From: Gordionus sp. m RMFG-2023
Taxonomy: Eukaryota; Nematomorpha; Gordioida; Chordodea; Parachordodidae
Direction: 5' to 3'
DNA length: 64,000 nucleotides
NCBI RefSeq assembly: GCF_954871325.1
Contig: NC_088776.1
Location: 63,202,954 to 63,266,953 of the forward strand
Of the stretch, positions 37,095 to 48,800 are shown piece after piece. Both the position numbers and the translations under genes were made by a program. Position 1 is the stretch's first letter; every line of letters begins with the position of its first letter. Under the pieces are notes generated by a model. That model searched no databases. It saw nothing but the letters and a program-made list of their open reading frames with translations, and had not been told where the DNA came from.

Positions 37095-37292
37095 TTTAAA
37101 AAAAAACACTAACTCAATGTTTTTATCCAGAAAGATATTATGCAAGCCTAAAGATTTTGCTAACAGATTTGCACATAGGATTGAACATCTCTTGGCGAAA
37201 TCTATACGCTTTGCGCATTATTTTCCTAGCTATAATGTTGAGTTTGCCGTTTCTAATAATCGGCTCTCAGAATCGAGCCGTTTAACAACACT
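37095..37292. repeat. Fold-back repeat
   Basis: ATGCAAGCCTAAAGATTTTG, GTTGAGTTTGCCGTTTC and AATCGAGCCGTTTAACAACA, ending at ACT. A 76-codon frame across it is accidental. Confidence 0.6.
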
Positions 37293-37656
37293 AATTGTAA
37301 AGCAACAGTTTAACAAAATAAAAGCGAATCATAAGAGAGCATTCTGATAAAGAATTTAGCAAAAGATTTTTGGCTTTAGAATTCTTAATTTTAGACTATA
37401 TAACTGTTCCAACAATTAAGAAAAGTTAAAATTTTAAATTCGTGAAATTGAAAGTGTTTTTTTAAAAACACCACTAAATTAATATAAAAAGTTGTGAAAA
37501 ACTTTCTTTTATAAAAAGACATTTATTCTTTTATGTTGTTGTTGTTCAGATAATTTTCCTGCTACAAGCCGGCTCCAGGATATACGAAATAACGACAACG
37601 CGCAAAAATAGACAAGCAAATAACACTGGAGATGGTTATAATAAAATAATGAGTTT

Positions 37657-37893
37657 TAGAGACATGCAGGCCTGGCCTGGCCCGGGAAAACCAAATATTT
37701 AAAATCGCCTTCATTAGCTATAAAAATCAAAAATAAATTTAAATATACTTTAAAGAAATCCGGGCCGGGTTCAACCCGGGCCGAACCGGGTTGAACCGGG
37801 CCGAACCGGGTTGAACCGGGCCAAAAAAAATTTTTGAAAAAAAAATTCGAACCGGGACTTACAAATGGTATCTCTGCAGGTCTCTGAGATGAA
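37657..37893. mobile_element. CCGG-rich hAT-type MITE, copy 3
   Basis: Left end AGAGACATGCAGGCCTGGCC, right end ATCTCTGCAGGTCTCTGA. Contains AACCAAATATTTAAAATCGCC as in the other copies, and repeated CCGGGCCGAACCGGGTTGAA. Outer limits and target duplication are uncertain. Confidence 0.65.
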
Positions 37894-38178
37894 AAATTTT
37901 TTTTTCTCGTATAATTTGTAATTTCAAAAAATAAATTTATTATTTTATTTTTATTTTTTATCTCCATTTTATAAAAATTAGATTTTTTTTAAATATTGTT
38001 ATTAAATTAGTGTGTCTCGTTAAAAAGCAAGTAATGGCCCTATCAAAAATTATAACCCAAAGAAATATAATTTAATTCCTGGGAAATTTTTTGAATCATT
38101 AGATTGCTGAAAGGCTTTTAGACATCTATTTGTCCAAATGACGAGGCTGACATAATACTATTTTGGCTCGAAAAAAAC

Positions 38179-38196
38179 TAAACCTAACCCTAACCC
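38179..38196. repeat. Short interstitial telomere-like sequence
   Basis: AACCTAACCCTAACCCTGGG contains about two CCCTAA units. Too short to be more than a chance or repair-derived patch. Confidence 0.4.
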
Positions 38197-38599
38197 TGGG
38201 CTTTTTTAACAATAATAGTATTAATCCTGAAATTATCTTTTTATCTGGTTATCTCCTAATATAAGAAAAAAAAAATCATTTTTATTATTTGTTAATCTAA
38301 CTAAAATTTGGATCCAGTTTTAACATTCAAAAATTTAAATATTAATTACATACTCAGAACAAATCCCTGGTGGTAAAAAAACCCACGTATGATATATCCT
38401 TAGGCAAAATCACCTAGAAATCCCTTCTCTCAGAAAAGACATCCTCTAGGAAAAAAAAATCGAAAATTAACAATCTTCATGAAAATGAGATCCGCTCTTT
38501 AAATAAATTCACACTTAAGATCGAATAATAATGACATATTATCTTGCATTAAAATTTTTTCCCCAATATACCAGGTTTACTCAGGTAGGCCAGTTTTCC

Positions 38600-38960
38600 C
38601 TCCCATTTTCCATTTTTGACGGTCTTGAGGAACAATATATGTAAGATTCATGCTTCTCATATCCGCCGCTATCACATTTGTCCACGTCATCTTGGGCCTT
38701 CCTCTATGTCTCGATCCTCCTACTTGGAGTCAAGGTGCATCTCTTTACCCAGTCATCTTTTGTCATACGTTCCACATGCCCAAACCTTCTTAGTCTATTA
38801 CGTCGCATTACCACTCCAATCATTTCTATACGCAATCTTGCTCGCTATTACTTGGTAGCTTTTCTCTTTCTTGGAGATACCTCCACTCATCTATCTAATC
38901 ATCCTCATCGCTGTTCTTTCCAATTTGCCTTCGTGGTCGCTTTCATTTTCTCATGTATCG
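38600..38960 (-). mobile_element. LINE pol C-terminal fragment (GHVER type)
   Basis: Minus strand reads RLRRFGHVERMTKDDWVKRC (about 38800-38740) and RGRPKMTWTNVIAADMRSMN (about 38700-38640). GHVER...DWVK...GRPxxTW...DM is the common tail downstream of many LINE reverse transcriptases. Frame shifts interrupt it. Confidence 0.75.
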
Positions 38961-39239
38961 CCGCCCATAAACTAAACAACTCCCTCACAGTCACAGAGCC
39001 TACGGTAAATTTTCCCCTTTAACTTCAACGATACTTTTTTTGTTTGTTTTGGAAATTAGACAGTTCATCAATCGAACGACAGCATGCATGTTAGTAGAAG
39101 GACACCATTTACAAATCGCAGAGCTATAATACCCAAGTTTGGGCTAAAAATGACTTTGCGATGAATAAATTACGCGGCCTCTCAGGCGTCAACGCATATT
39201 CAAGGAATTGCCAACAAGAGATTGGGGTGGTGATGCGAA

Positions 39240-39490
39240 GAAATTGATTAAGATGGTTTGGGGCATGTGGAACGTAAGGCAGAAGATGGCTGGATCAAGA
39301 AATACACCTTGAATGGAGTAGGAGGAACAAGACCTAGAGGATGGTACAAGATGATGTGTATGAATGTTATGGCGGCGGATATGAGAAAAATAATGAATTC
39401 TACAGGTACGGGACCGTCAAAAATAGAAAAGAAAAATCAGAGGGAAAACGGGCCAACCTCTGGGTAAACCTGGAAGTTGCCAAAAAACGG
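39240..39490 (+). mobile_element. LINE pol C-terminal fragment (GHVER type), opposite orientation
   Basis: Plus strand reads GHVERKAEDGWIKKYTL and GTRPRGWYKMMCMNVMAADM (39261-39390). Same motif order as the copy at 38.6-38.96 kb but inverted, about 280 bp away. It continues open for a further ~30 codons without recognised motifs. Confidence 0.75.
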
Positions 39491-40009
39491 AGAATTAGAA
39501 GAAGAATTTTGTATATAGATAATTATGACTTACCCTAATAGAATAAATACATCTTATTACTAAATATAGTCAAGTTCTTAGTTTACTTTAATAACGTAAT
39601 TGTGTTGTGAATATTATACTGAAGAAAAAAAAAAGATTTATAGTAAATAATTTTCTACGATAACTTTTTCCGGGGATTTAGCTTCTAAGAACTTGGAAAC
39701 TGAGATTTCCAAGAAATTAGAAATTGAGGTTTTTCGAGAAAAAACATGGGTTTCCAAGAAATTTGAAATTTCCTATTCAAGACAGTTAGTATAAATCATT
39801 GTAAAATGGACAAAATATTTAATATCGCAATTTTTTAGGCTGGCTCATTCATTCTTAACTTGTAAGAAATGGTTATTTCATAGTTCCTCAAGTTAACCCC
39901 AATGTTCGTTATAACAAAATTGAATGCATGTTTATTTTAATAATTTTTGTCAACGGAAAGTTATTTTCTTTAAGGTTTCATATTTAAGTGTTTGTTTGAA
40001 TACCTTCTT

Positions 40010-40170
40010 ATTTTTTAAAACGGCTAACCCGATATTTTAGCCAAAAGTATTTCGCAATCCTCGAGATATCGTTTTATAGATGTCCAAACCTTTCTGCGAT
40101 CTATGGGAAAAATCTTCAGGTTCTGCATAATATTAGGTGTAACTGTTTTTAAAAAAATTGAAGCTGTTTA
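40010..40170. repeat. Fold-back repeat, degraded
   Basis: AAAACGGCTAACCCGATATT, CTCGAGATATCGTTTTATAG and AATCTTCAGGTTCTGCATAA in family order. Termini lost. Confidence 0.5.
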
Positions 40171-40339
40171 ACAATTTTTAGAAATTTTACTTTATAAAAA
40201 TTAAATTTAAAATCAAGATTTTAATTTTTTAAAAAAATCATAAAATTTAGACAAAAACCTTAATTTTTTTTTTACATATTAGATACATTATCTATTACTT
40301 TATTTTCAACTTTTTAATTTACATAAAAAATTTAAAAAA

Positions 40340-41095
40340 ATTTCAAGATCGTTTCGTTACTATGTGGGGTGTGGATCTCTTTTTCGTCATATTATTGGTC
40401 ATCTTTTCCATATTATTGATAATAGGCATTAGACGAGTAAATATTTTAGACATATTTTTAAACTTATATACTTTTTCGTTTATGACTTCTCTTGATGCAT
40501 CTATCCAAATAAAACAACTTTTAGGCAAAAGATCCAACAAAATTAACCAAAAATTGTGAGTTGTCATATTGGGATTAAAGCCGAATTTAATTACAACTAA
40601 TAATTGAAAAAAAATGAAAACAAATTTACAATAAATCAAAATACTAGCAATACAAAACACATTCCGAATTATCTTGAACCCCCAAATATTTATCTCTAGG
40701 GGTGATGGTTTAAGACCTGATGGTATGACAACAATACCCTGGGCCGTCGTTAAATATCTAATATGGGAACTATGCATGTGTTTTTTTTTATTCCCACTCA
40801 AACTTATAATATCCAACACCCAAATAATACAGGCAGAAACTATTGAGATTAACAAATAACAAAAATTTTAATAACTTCATGTTCACTCCAATAACGACTT
40901 CTACAAATGGCCATTTTTCGCCATTAACATTATGCATTTTTTTAAAAAAAAAATCTAGGCGATAAAAATCCTGCTTTTTACGTACATACGAAAGCCGGAG
41001 AATAATTTTTACATTTGCGGCCCACAAAATTTAAATTTAGAATTTTTTTTAGACTTAATTTTGGTTCCCTTTTGGGAACTCAATTATAAAAAATA
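40340..41095 (+). mobile_element. LINE 3' fragment (same family as 29.1-30.6 kb)
   Basis: Reads GDGLRPDGMTTIPWA followed by LIWELC near 40690-40770, and FMFTPITTSTNGHFSP near 40875-40930, the conserved C-terminal end of this pol family. It ends in a short 3' segment with TTCCCTTTTGGGAACTCAAT, a potential hairpin. The opposite-strand 170-codon frame over this region is antisense to it. Confidence 0.75.
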
Positions 41096-41826
41096 TATTT
41101 TCAATTATATATTTTTTTTAAAATAAATTACAATATGGTTATATTAAATCAATAAAAGTTGTTTTTTTTATTCATAAAAAAAACAAAAAAATTATTTTAA
41201 AAAACTTGAGATGAAATTGAAGATAAGCATCACTTTGTATTACAAATTTATACATCAGTGGCATTGGGATTTTATTTTTTATATTGAATAGGCCCCCAAA
41301 TTTTGTTTTTGGGTTTAGATATTATTTTTTGGCTAATTTAGAAGTGGATTTATTTCCCCTTTTTATTGAGGAATTTTTTTCTTTCCTATTCATGTCGTTT
41401 TTTGTTTCATATTTTATATCCCCTTTTCAGGGCGCGGTGGGGAAGGAAACAGTATAAGAATAAAAGGAAGGGTAGGTAGGGATAAGGCATCTAATGAGAG
41501 TTAAATTTACTGGAGAAGTTACCAATCATATTATTTGGATTTAAATGAGGTAAAATATTGCGGTTAAAAGTTCATTTTTATAATTGAATTACACATGTCA
41601 TCCTAATACACATGGATTACTTACTATATATCGGCAAAATCTATAAAAAAAAATAATTTTTATAATGGAATGGAATCATCTTGGCTATCATGAAAACCAA
41701 TATTAATTTTAGTTTTTATAATTTAATTATCAATTAAATTTATAATTTTTTTTTTGCTTCAAATTATCCCATGAACAAAGCATATACATTATTCTAAACT
41801 CTGAAATTTATCTTTAAAAGAAATAT

Positions 41827-42118
41827 CAGAAAACCTGCAAGCATTTTAGAAACCAAATATTTGAAATCAATATCATTAGCTATAAAATCAAAAATAAATA
41901 TTAAATGTTTTTAAAAAAAAATCCGGCCCGGACCTTGAAATATAAAACCCGGACCGGGAAATTTTGAAAAAAATCCGGCCCGAACCTTAAAATTTAAAAC
42001 CCGGACCGGGAAATTTTGAAAAAAATCCGGCCCGAACCTCAAAATTTAAAACCCGGACCGGGAAATTTTGAAAAAAATCCGGGCCGGGCCGTGTAAATGT
42101 TACCTCTGCAGGTCTCTA
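41827..42118. mobile_element. CCGG-rich hAT-type MITE, copy 2 (292 bp)
   Basis: Flanked by AGAAATAT (41819-41826) and AGAAATAA (42119-42126), 7 of 8 matching. The interior holds tandem units of about 61 bp, each with AAATCCGGCCCG and AAAACCCGGACCGGGAAATT. The right end is ACCTCTGCAGGTCTCTA. Confidence 0.78.
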
Positions 42119-42359
42119 AGAAATAATTATATGTTATTATTCACGTATAACGCAATATATTTAATGGAAGAGAATGCGATTTTACTTTTGGCCGTGGATG
42201 GTTAATATGGTAATCATAATAACGATAAACTTGATTTTGTCAATTATCCTTCTGATTACACGGGTAATTTTAAAATTTTTAAAATGCAATATTTACGATA
42301 AACTTTAGATTATCTTTTATAAATCAATAGCATATACAATTAGAAGTGTTGCAAGAGCT

Positions 42360-42965
42360 CGAAGCGATTCTTTAAGAATTTTTACCCAAACTGGCCCGGC
42401 CCGACCCGTTAAAATTTATTTTGTCCAACCTGCCCTGGCCTGTTAAAACTTTATTTAAAGTCCGTCACAGATTGTTCGAATTTTTCGGATTAAACTTTTA
42501 ATGTCAATTAAGGCTCCCTTTCTCCTTTTATGGCTATTTATTTGGGTAATAAGGTTTCTAGAGGATCATTGTCACCATTTGTATTGCGTATCTATTATTG
42601 AGTTCATATTTTATTTGACTTATTTAAGTTGTTCTTGTTTAATTTTACTATTAAATATTTATAGATTTAATATTTTATTTAATTAAACAGAGAAAATTAA
42701 CATTTTTGTATTTTTTTTTTAAATAGCAAATTTCAAAATATTAAGTTAAAAATCAAAAAAAATAAAATAATATATATATCAAAATTTAGAGGAAAGATTT
42801 TTTTTATTGTATTAATTCTCAGATCCACATATTTTATTATATCTAATTTCCGGGCAGAATTTTTTTTATGTGCGAACTTGCCCAACCAAGCCCGTTAAAA
42901 ATTTGCCGAGCGCAGCTCGTTATAGTTATTTAATGTTATCGGTCCGCGTGGCAGGCCGGTCTTTT
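42360..42965. repeat. Possible old element with CCGG-rich ends
   Basis: GC-rich blocks CTGGCCCGGCCCGACCCG (about 42395) and GTCCGCGTGGCAGGCCGG (about 42940) bracket AT-rich DNA, as in the hAT MITEs. No clean terminal repeat or target duplication was found. Confidence 0.3.
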
Positions 42966-43239
42966 CAGGTCTTATGTATAAGAATATATCAGATATATTT
43001 ATTGAAACCTAAATAATTTTTATTAATATCATGTTTTAGCATTCCGATATGAATAACGTAATATATAACGTTGTCACCTTAATATTCATATTCTTTTGGG
43101 TAAGTTATAGTTTTTTTTAAAAATTAATATTTCTTATTTACATTCATTTTAATTCTTTTCCTTTTTTTTCTTCCAACTTTCTTTTTAATGTTTACTATTC
43201 CTTTCTTTTTTTCATTTATCTCATTCCCCCTTTCCTCAT

Positions 43240-43245
43240 ACTTTT

Positions 43246-43329
<84 letters not shown>

Positions 43330-43340
43330 TCCTTCCTTCT
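43240..43340. repeat. (TTTC)n microsatellite
   Basis: Pure TTTC with two TTCC units at the right, in a pyrimidine-rich stretch from 43150. Confidence 0.96.
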
Positions 43341-44059
43341 TTTTCCCAACCATTTATTTTCTTTAAAAAATTCTTTAACCAAAAAAAAACCCGATAACAT
43401 CTACATATAGATTTATTGTTTGCTTTGCGTCATATCTCATTACCAAGAGCTGGGTCGTTGAAAAAATGAAGAAAAAAAGATGGAGGATATTTGAAAAAAA
43501 TAAATTAATGCATTATGCTTTTGTATTTAAAATATATTGTGTATTGTATAATGAGTGTAAAAACCAAAAATATTTATTTTATTGTTAGAATTTTCTTATG
43601 ACTGCGTTCAAAATATTCAAATTTATTTAACAAGATAATTTACAAAAATGGCATCAAATCTTTCGAATATAAATAATTAATAAACATGAGGGCCAGAACA
43701 TGTTTTGTTTGAAATTTTGTCAAATTTCCCATATCTTTTTATTGTAAGGTTTCCAAGTTTTATAATTTTCAAAAGTTTTGAAAACAAATTTTGGTCCTAG
43801 TCTTTAATATAATACCTTTTTAAAATTTTTATATTAGCTTTTACATCTCGTATAAAAAAAATTAAATGCCTTTTGTTTACTCCAATTTTATTATATAACG
43901 ATATTTATATAGAGGCTCATAAATCATGGATATGTTTTCACTTTTTACAAATCTTTTATGCCTATTAGCAGACTTAGGTTGCAAATTAGAAGGGGTAGAT
44001 ACAAATACATTGTTTAAAAATGGATCTCGATACATCTTCTAAGAAAGTGCCTTTTTTAA

Positions 44060-44215
44060 TGTTGAATACTCTATAACATATTTTTCAAAGAAATTTTGCA
44101 AAGCCTGAAGATTTTTCGAATCGGTGGCACATCATCTATTTGCCAAATCTTGAAGCTTATGACAAATTATTCTGGCTAAATTATTGAGTTGAGTTTAATA
44201 AACAATTTTCCAATA
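44060..44215. repeat. Fold-back repeat, degraded
   Basis: GCAAAGCCTGAAGATTTTTC and ATTCTGGCTAAATTATTGAG are recognisable. Ends lost. Confidence 0.5.
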
Positions 44216-45688
44216 GTACATTTTTTTATTATAATTTATGTAAAACATGCATAATAACTAAATTAAGATTCTATTGTTTGGATTCAAATTTTGAAGTGAT
44301 CTAAAAAAAAAATATTCGATTGAATTTATACAATATATATATATATAATTAAAGATAATTCATTGTTAAATTTATACATAAATAAAATACATTTAAATGA
44401 TCAATAATAATTGTTGCATTTCGCCAATACATATGCAAAATATAATAATTAGAATAATTGGTAGATTTTAACAATAAAGCTTTATCAATATTTTTATCAT
44501 TAAGGCACTTTCATTAATTTCTCTAGCTTTTTATAATAAGAAAAAAACTCGGACATAACATTTAATGAATTCAATTCAAATATTGTTATTAAAAAAATGT
44601 CGAAAAATATAATATTAAAATTTATCTAAAAATAGATATAGATAGTTCTACTAGAATATGGGGACCTTTTATAAAAGTGTATAAAAATATAGGTACCAAA
44701 TTTTTGTATCTAGATTACTAGTTATTTATAAAATCAGTAACAAAGGCTCCCTAATCAATGAAATTTATGTAAACCTAAATTCAAATCTTAAGCTGCCTAT
44801 TTCGAAGATATTAGGATAATACAAATGAAAATAATTTACCATTATTCATAAAAAATAATTAAATGTTTTATATGATGTAAGAATCGTTTTCCTTATCCAG
44901 CACAGATAGTTCTCCAGACCGAGTTTTGATAGTCCAATTCTAATTCAGGCCGAGTTACGTTGGCTTTTGTTCAGATCCGCTGTAAAATAAAATAAATTAC
45001 TTGTTAATTAATATAGCTATCGATCGATTAGTAAATTTATTTTATAATAAGAGTTTAAAAAAAGGCTTTAAATAGTTTTATATAAAAATTTTACTATTGA
45101 TAAAAATTCGAAATTAGTTAGGGACAGATGTATATTAATGCATTCTTTAGAATTTAAAATATCAAAAATTTAGGAAATATTTCTTGTCAATTTATATACT
45201 GAAGGATTAACATATTAATATGGTTAGCAATGTCTTTTATATTCATTCTATTAATTCAGGTATAGGTAAGAATTTTTTAGCGAGCTCAATTGCGACATTA
45301 TTTCAGAATTTTTCATTTGCATCTTGAATTAATTAGGCATTTTAAGGGTCACATACAATAGCATTACCTCTTATAATAGGTTATAAAATAATGGAATTAA
45401 TATAGAACAATTGATAAAAAAAAATTATCAAACTTTGATAAAGATTTATAAATGATTTGGGATAAAAAAATAGTGTTTCATATGGTTAAATATTTTGAAA
45501 AAAATATGAAACTAAAAATAAATAAGTGTAATACATATGAGGGCCTAATATTCTAATAATTGTTTTAATAAAAATAACATATGCAGCCTGTAAATTCCTT
45601 GTTTGGCAAATCTCAAAATTACTATACGTTACGTTGGCATTAGCCAATTTTGAGAATATTTGATCTACTTTTATCCTTTATTAAACAT

Positions 45689-45809
45689 ATGTTTGCAATA
45701 TTTATTGGTACATATGTAGCTACATCATATGTATTGTTTAAATATCCACAAATATTACACAAAAAGAAAAATAATACATTAAAATGTCGTAATATATGCC
45801 ACAGAGGAG
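45689..45809 (+). CDS. GDPD1: GDPD exon 1 (residues 1-40 plus one base)
   Basis: Carries the start codon, the hydrophobic N-terminus, a KYPQILHKKK stretch matching the vertebrate KYPTLLHQRK, and the catalytic CHRGG. It ends in phase 1 before a GTTTTT donor. The following intron is only 42 nt long. Confidence 0.9.
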
Positions 45810-48800
45810 GTTTTTTAAATATATTATTATTTGTACATATAATTTAAATAGGATCCTGGGAAAATGTAGAAAATACCATTGAAGCATTCCAAAAGTTAAG
45901 AAAATAATATTTATTGTAATATTACAATTCTGAATTGAAAATTAATGTTTGTGAGATATTCTTTAAATACATATAAAGATTTATTCATCTACATACATAA
46001 TTGTTTAATGATACAACTTAACTTTGAATATTACTGTATAATTTAAATAATTTTTGTTTCTAAAGCTCTATTCAAAATTCGGGAAGTGATATGTTAGAGC
46101 TGGATTGCCATCTTACAAAAGATAAAAAGGTTGTAATTTTGGAAGTATAAATAATAATAATATTAAAAAAATAAATTATTCATTTGGCAGAATAAATATA
46201 TTAAAAGAACAAAATTAATTAATAATGTTTTAAAAATTTAAGTGTTATAAATTTTTTTAAGTAAAAGTAAAATTTTAAAAAATAAATAAAATTATATAAT
46301 TTTTATAAATGCAAACTAAATTATCTGAGATATTTAACAATTGATATTTTATAGTAGACAGGTATATCTTGAAATTTCTGCAAGAAACAAGGTGCCCATA
46401 TTTTTTTTATTTGTAAAATATTATTTTTATAATTTAAAAAAAATTCTTATTTATCTTTAAGATAAATTCAAGATGAGCAGACAATCAATTTTAATTTTTG
46501 GACAGGGCTTTTTAAAATAAATCTATTAAAAATTATTCATGGTCCAACTGGATTGGGCAAATTTGTTTTAAAAAAATTTGGGGTTGTTCTTGGCTTGAAA
46601 AATTAGGCCCAATGTGGATCTTTAGTATCCATGGTTTTATAGCCTAGAGATTAATATGATCAGCTTGTTTAATTTCTTACCCTGTCCAAACAAACATTAT
46701 ACATTGGTTGCCTGACCCAACTTGACCAATAATTATTTTTGGGTATCGAACAAAGTTAATTAGCTTTTAAGATTTTTAAAAAAAGTCTAATTCAAAAAAA
46801 ATAAATTTTTCACAACTTTTCTAGCCCATAAGAGCCTGGCTTTGGGTTGGGTCATATATATATATATATATATATATCTCATTTTGAGGCAATATAAATG
46901 TTGATGTTTTATGCTTCAAAGGAATTTCATAATGGTAATAGTAAATGAACTTCTTTACCAATCATGGGATCATTTAGGTCCGGAGTAGCGTAAAAAACAA
47001 CCCTGTTCAAAATTTTAAAAATTAAAGTCCTGTAGGTCTATAAAAGAGGGAACAAGTATTACTCTTTGGCATATATCCTTCAGCTGTTTGAGCTATATTG
47101 GAATATTTTAAAAAAATATACATGTGATTATAACTGAGCAAGGAGAATAGACATTTTAACTAGAAGATTAACATTTCACATGCTGAATCCTTTTTCACTA
47201 ATGGTGGAACTATAGTGAACCGGGGATAGGTGGGCTCTTATAAAATGCTTGTTCTTACAAAAATTTATGAAAAGTGTTAGGCAATATTTTCTCGTTGTTT
47301 TAGATATAAGGAATAATGACAACTCCTGTAATATTTAGATTTCAGATTATGGATGCTTCAGTCCTACATTAAATGATAAATGTGTTAAGCATAAAATTTA
47401 AAAAAATAGATATATATATATTTATGCATATATTCATATTTGAAAAACAATTTTTGTTAAAATTTTAATCTATCCTTAAATTCAACAAATTTCAAGGTTG
47501 TAGTTGTACACGATAATGAACTAACACGCTTGACTGGCAAAGCTATTCAAATCGCCACCACAGATTATAAGGTTAAATATCAGATTTTGCTCATAATGAT
47601 TATCCACCTTTTTTTATATTAGGCATTATATTTAAAAACTGGCCTTCAAGAGTAACGAATTATCCAAAAAAGTATCTGTCGATACTTTTCGCTGCTTTAT
47701 AATAAAAAAATTGCGCATTACAAATTACCTTTATAATTCCTTTTTCTTAAAATTTATTTAAATTCTGTTTTTTATGATAAAAAGCTTAACAATGACAAAT
47801 CATTCATTATTATTTTTAAAAAAATTAAGTGATCATTTCAATCATTTATTCATATTTTTTTAAGGGGAATATAATGAGTTTTATCTGAATTCTTTAACCT
47901 TTGCTTTTGATCTCTGACAATAACTACAATGCTCATAGAAAACAACATTGCATTCACTAGAATGATACATCTAAATTGTCAATATTCAATCAATGATAAA
48001 ACCATAAGGGGGCTTGTCTATTATCATAAAGGGCATCAAACAAATCACCCCGAAAACACATGTATCTCTTTGTTCTTAATCTTGTTCCGTTAGAGAGAAC
48101 ATCCTTCACTGAAATCATCATAATTCTAAGAAAAAAATAACTTTACTGAATCATCAAAAATCAAATAGTCACAATTAGCTTTACCAGGATTTTTTTGCTA
48201 AGAGTCAAAAATCTTATAAATCTATTGAGTTTATGATATTATTTAAAAAAATTTATTTGTTCCTAATACATAAGAAATATATATTGTTGTATAAAACATA
48301 AAAGTCATCACACAAAGCTACATTAAGAAAATAAAGATAGACGAACTAAAGTAATTTTTAAAGAAAATATAATTATGATTCAATAAATTAGAAACCCTTT
48401 ATTACTTAGAAATTTAATCCTGAAGAATTTGACAGGATCTTTAGCTTAGAATTCTGGGTACATGTTTATGGCTTTCTTTACATATTATATTATCCTTTTA
48501 TGAATATATTCATAATTTGTATTAATTAAGGATATACCTCCGCTCTTACCTAGCCTAATGAAGGGGCATCGCCGCGAGAACGATACAACTCACCAAATAG
48601 CCTATAAAATCCCGTTACTCGACGAAGTTTTCCAAAAATTTCCCAACATTCCCATCAACATCGATATCAAAGTTTACGACAAATTTCTAGTCACCGAGGT
48701 ACTGAAAGCAAGAAAAAATTGACATTCTTTTTAACTTATAACTATTTATAATTTATTTTTTGAAATTCATGATATGGAATCATCTTATTATACATTAATC

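Larger units (their letters stand above)
42966..45290. other. Region upstream of the GDPD gene
   Basis: Contains the 43.2-kb TTTC tract and the 44.06-kb fold-back remnant; otherwise AT-rich. No CpG-rich or TATA-type promoter could be identified ahead of the gene, though the last ~400 bp before the ATG are shared with the 26.3-kb duplicate. Confidence 0.55.

Noticed and set aside
38179-38196. Telomere or chromosome-end signal
   Set aside because: Only about two CCCTAA units, internal to the window.
38616-39022. Two overlapping plus-strand frames
   Set aside because: The minus strand of the same region encodes a LINE tail; the plus-strand frames are its shadows.
40343-40855. 170-codon minus-strand frame, the longest non-repeat frame in the window
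   Set aside because: It is antisense to a LINE 3' fragment whose plus-strand reading contains diagnostic pol motifs; its composition is AT-driven.
42501-42686. 61-codon multi-transmembrane-like frame
   Set aside because: Hydrophobic residues reflect T-rich DNA; no splice or promoter context and no homology recognised.
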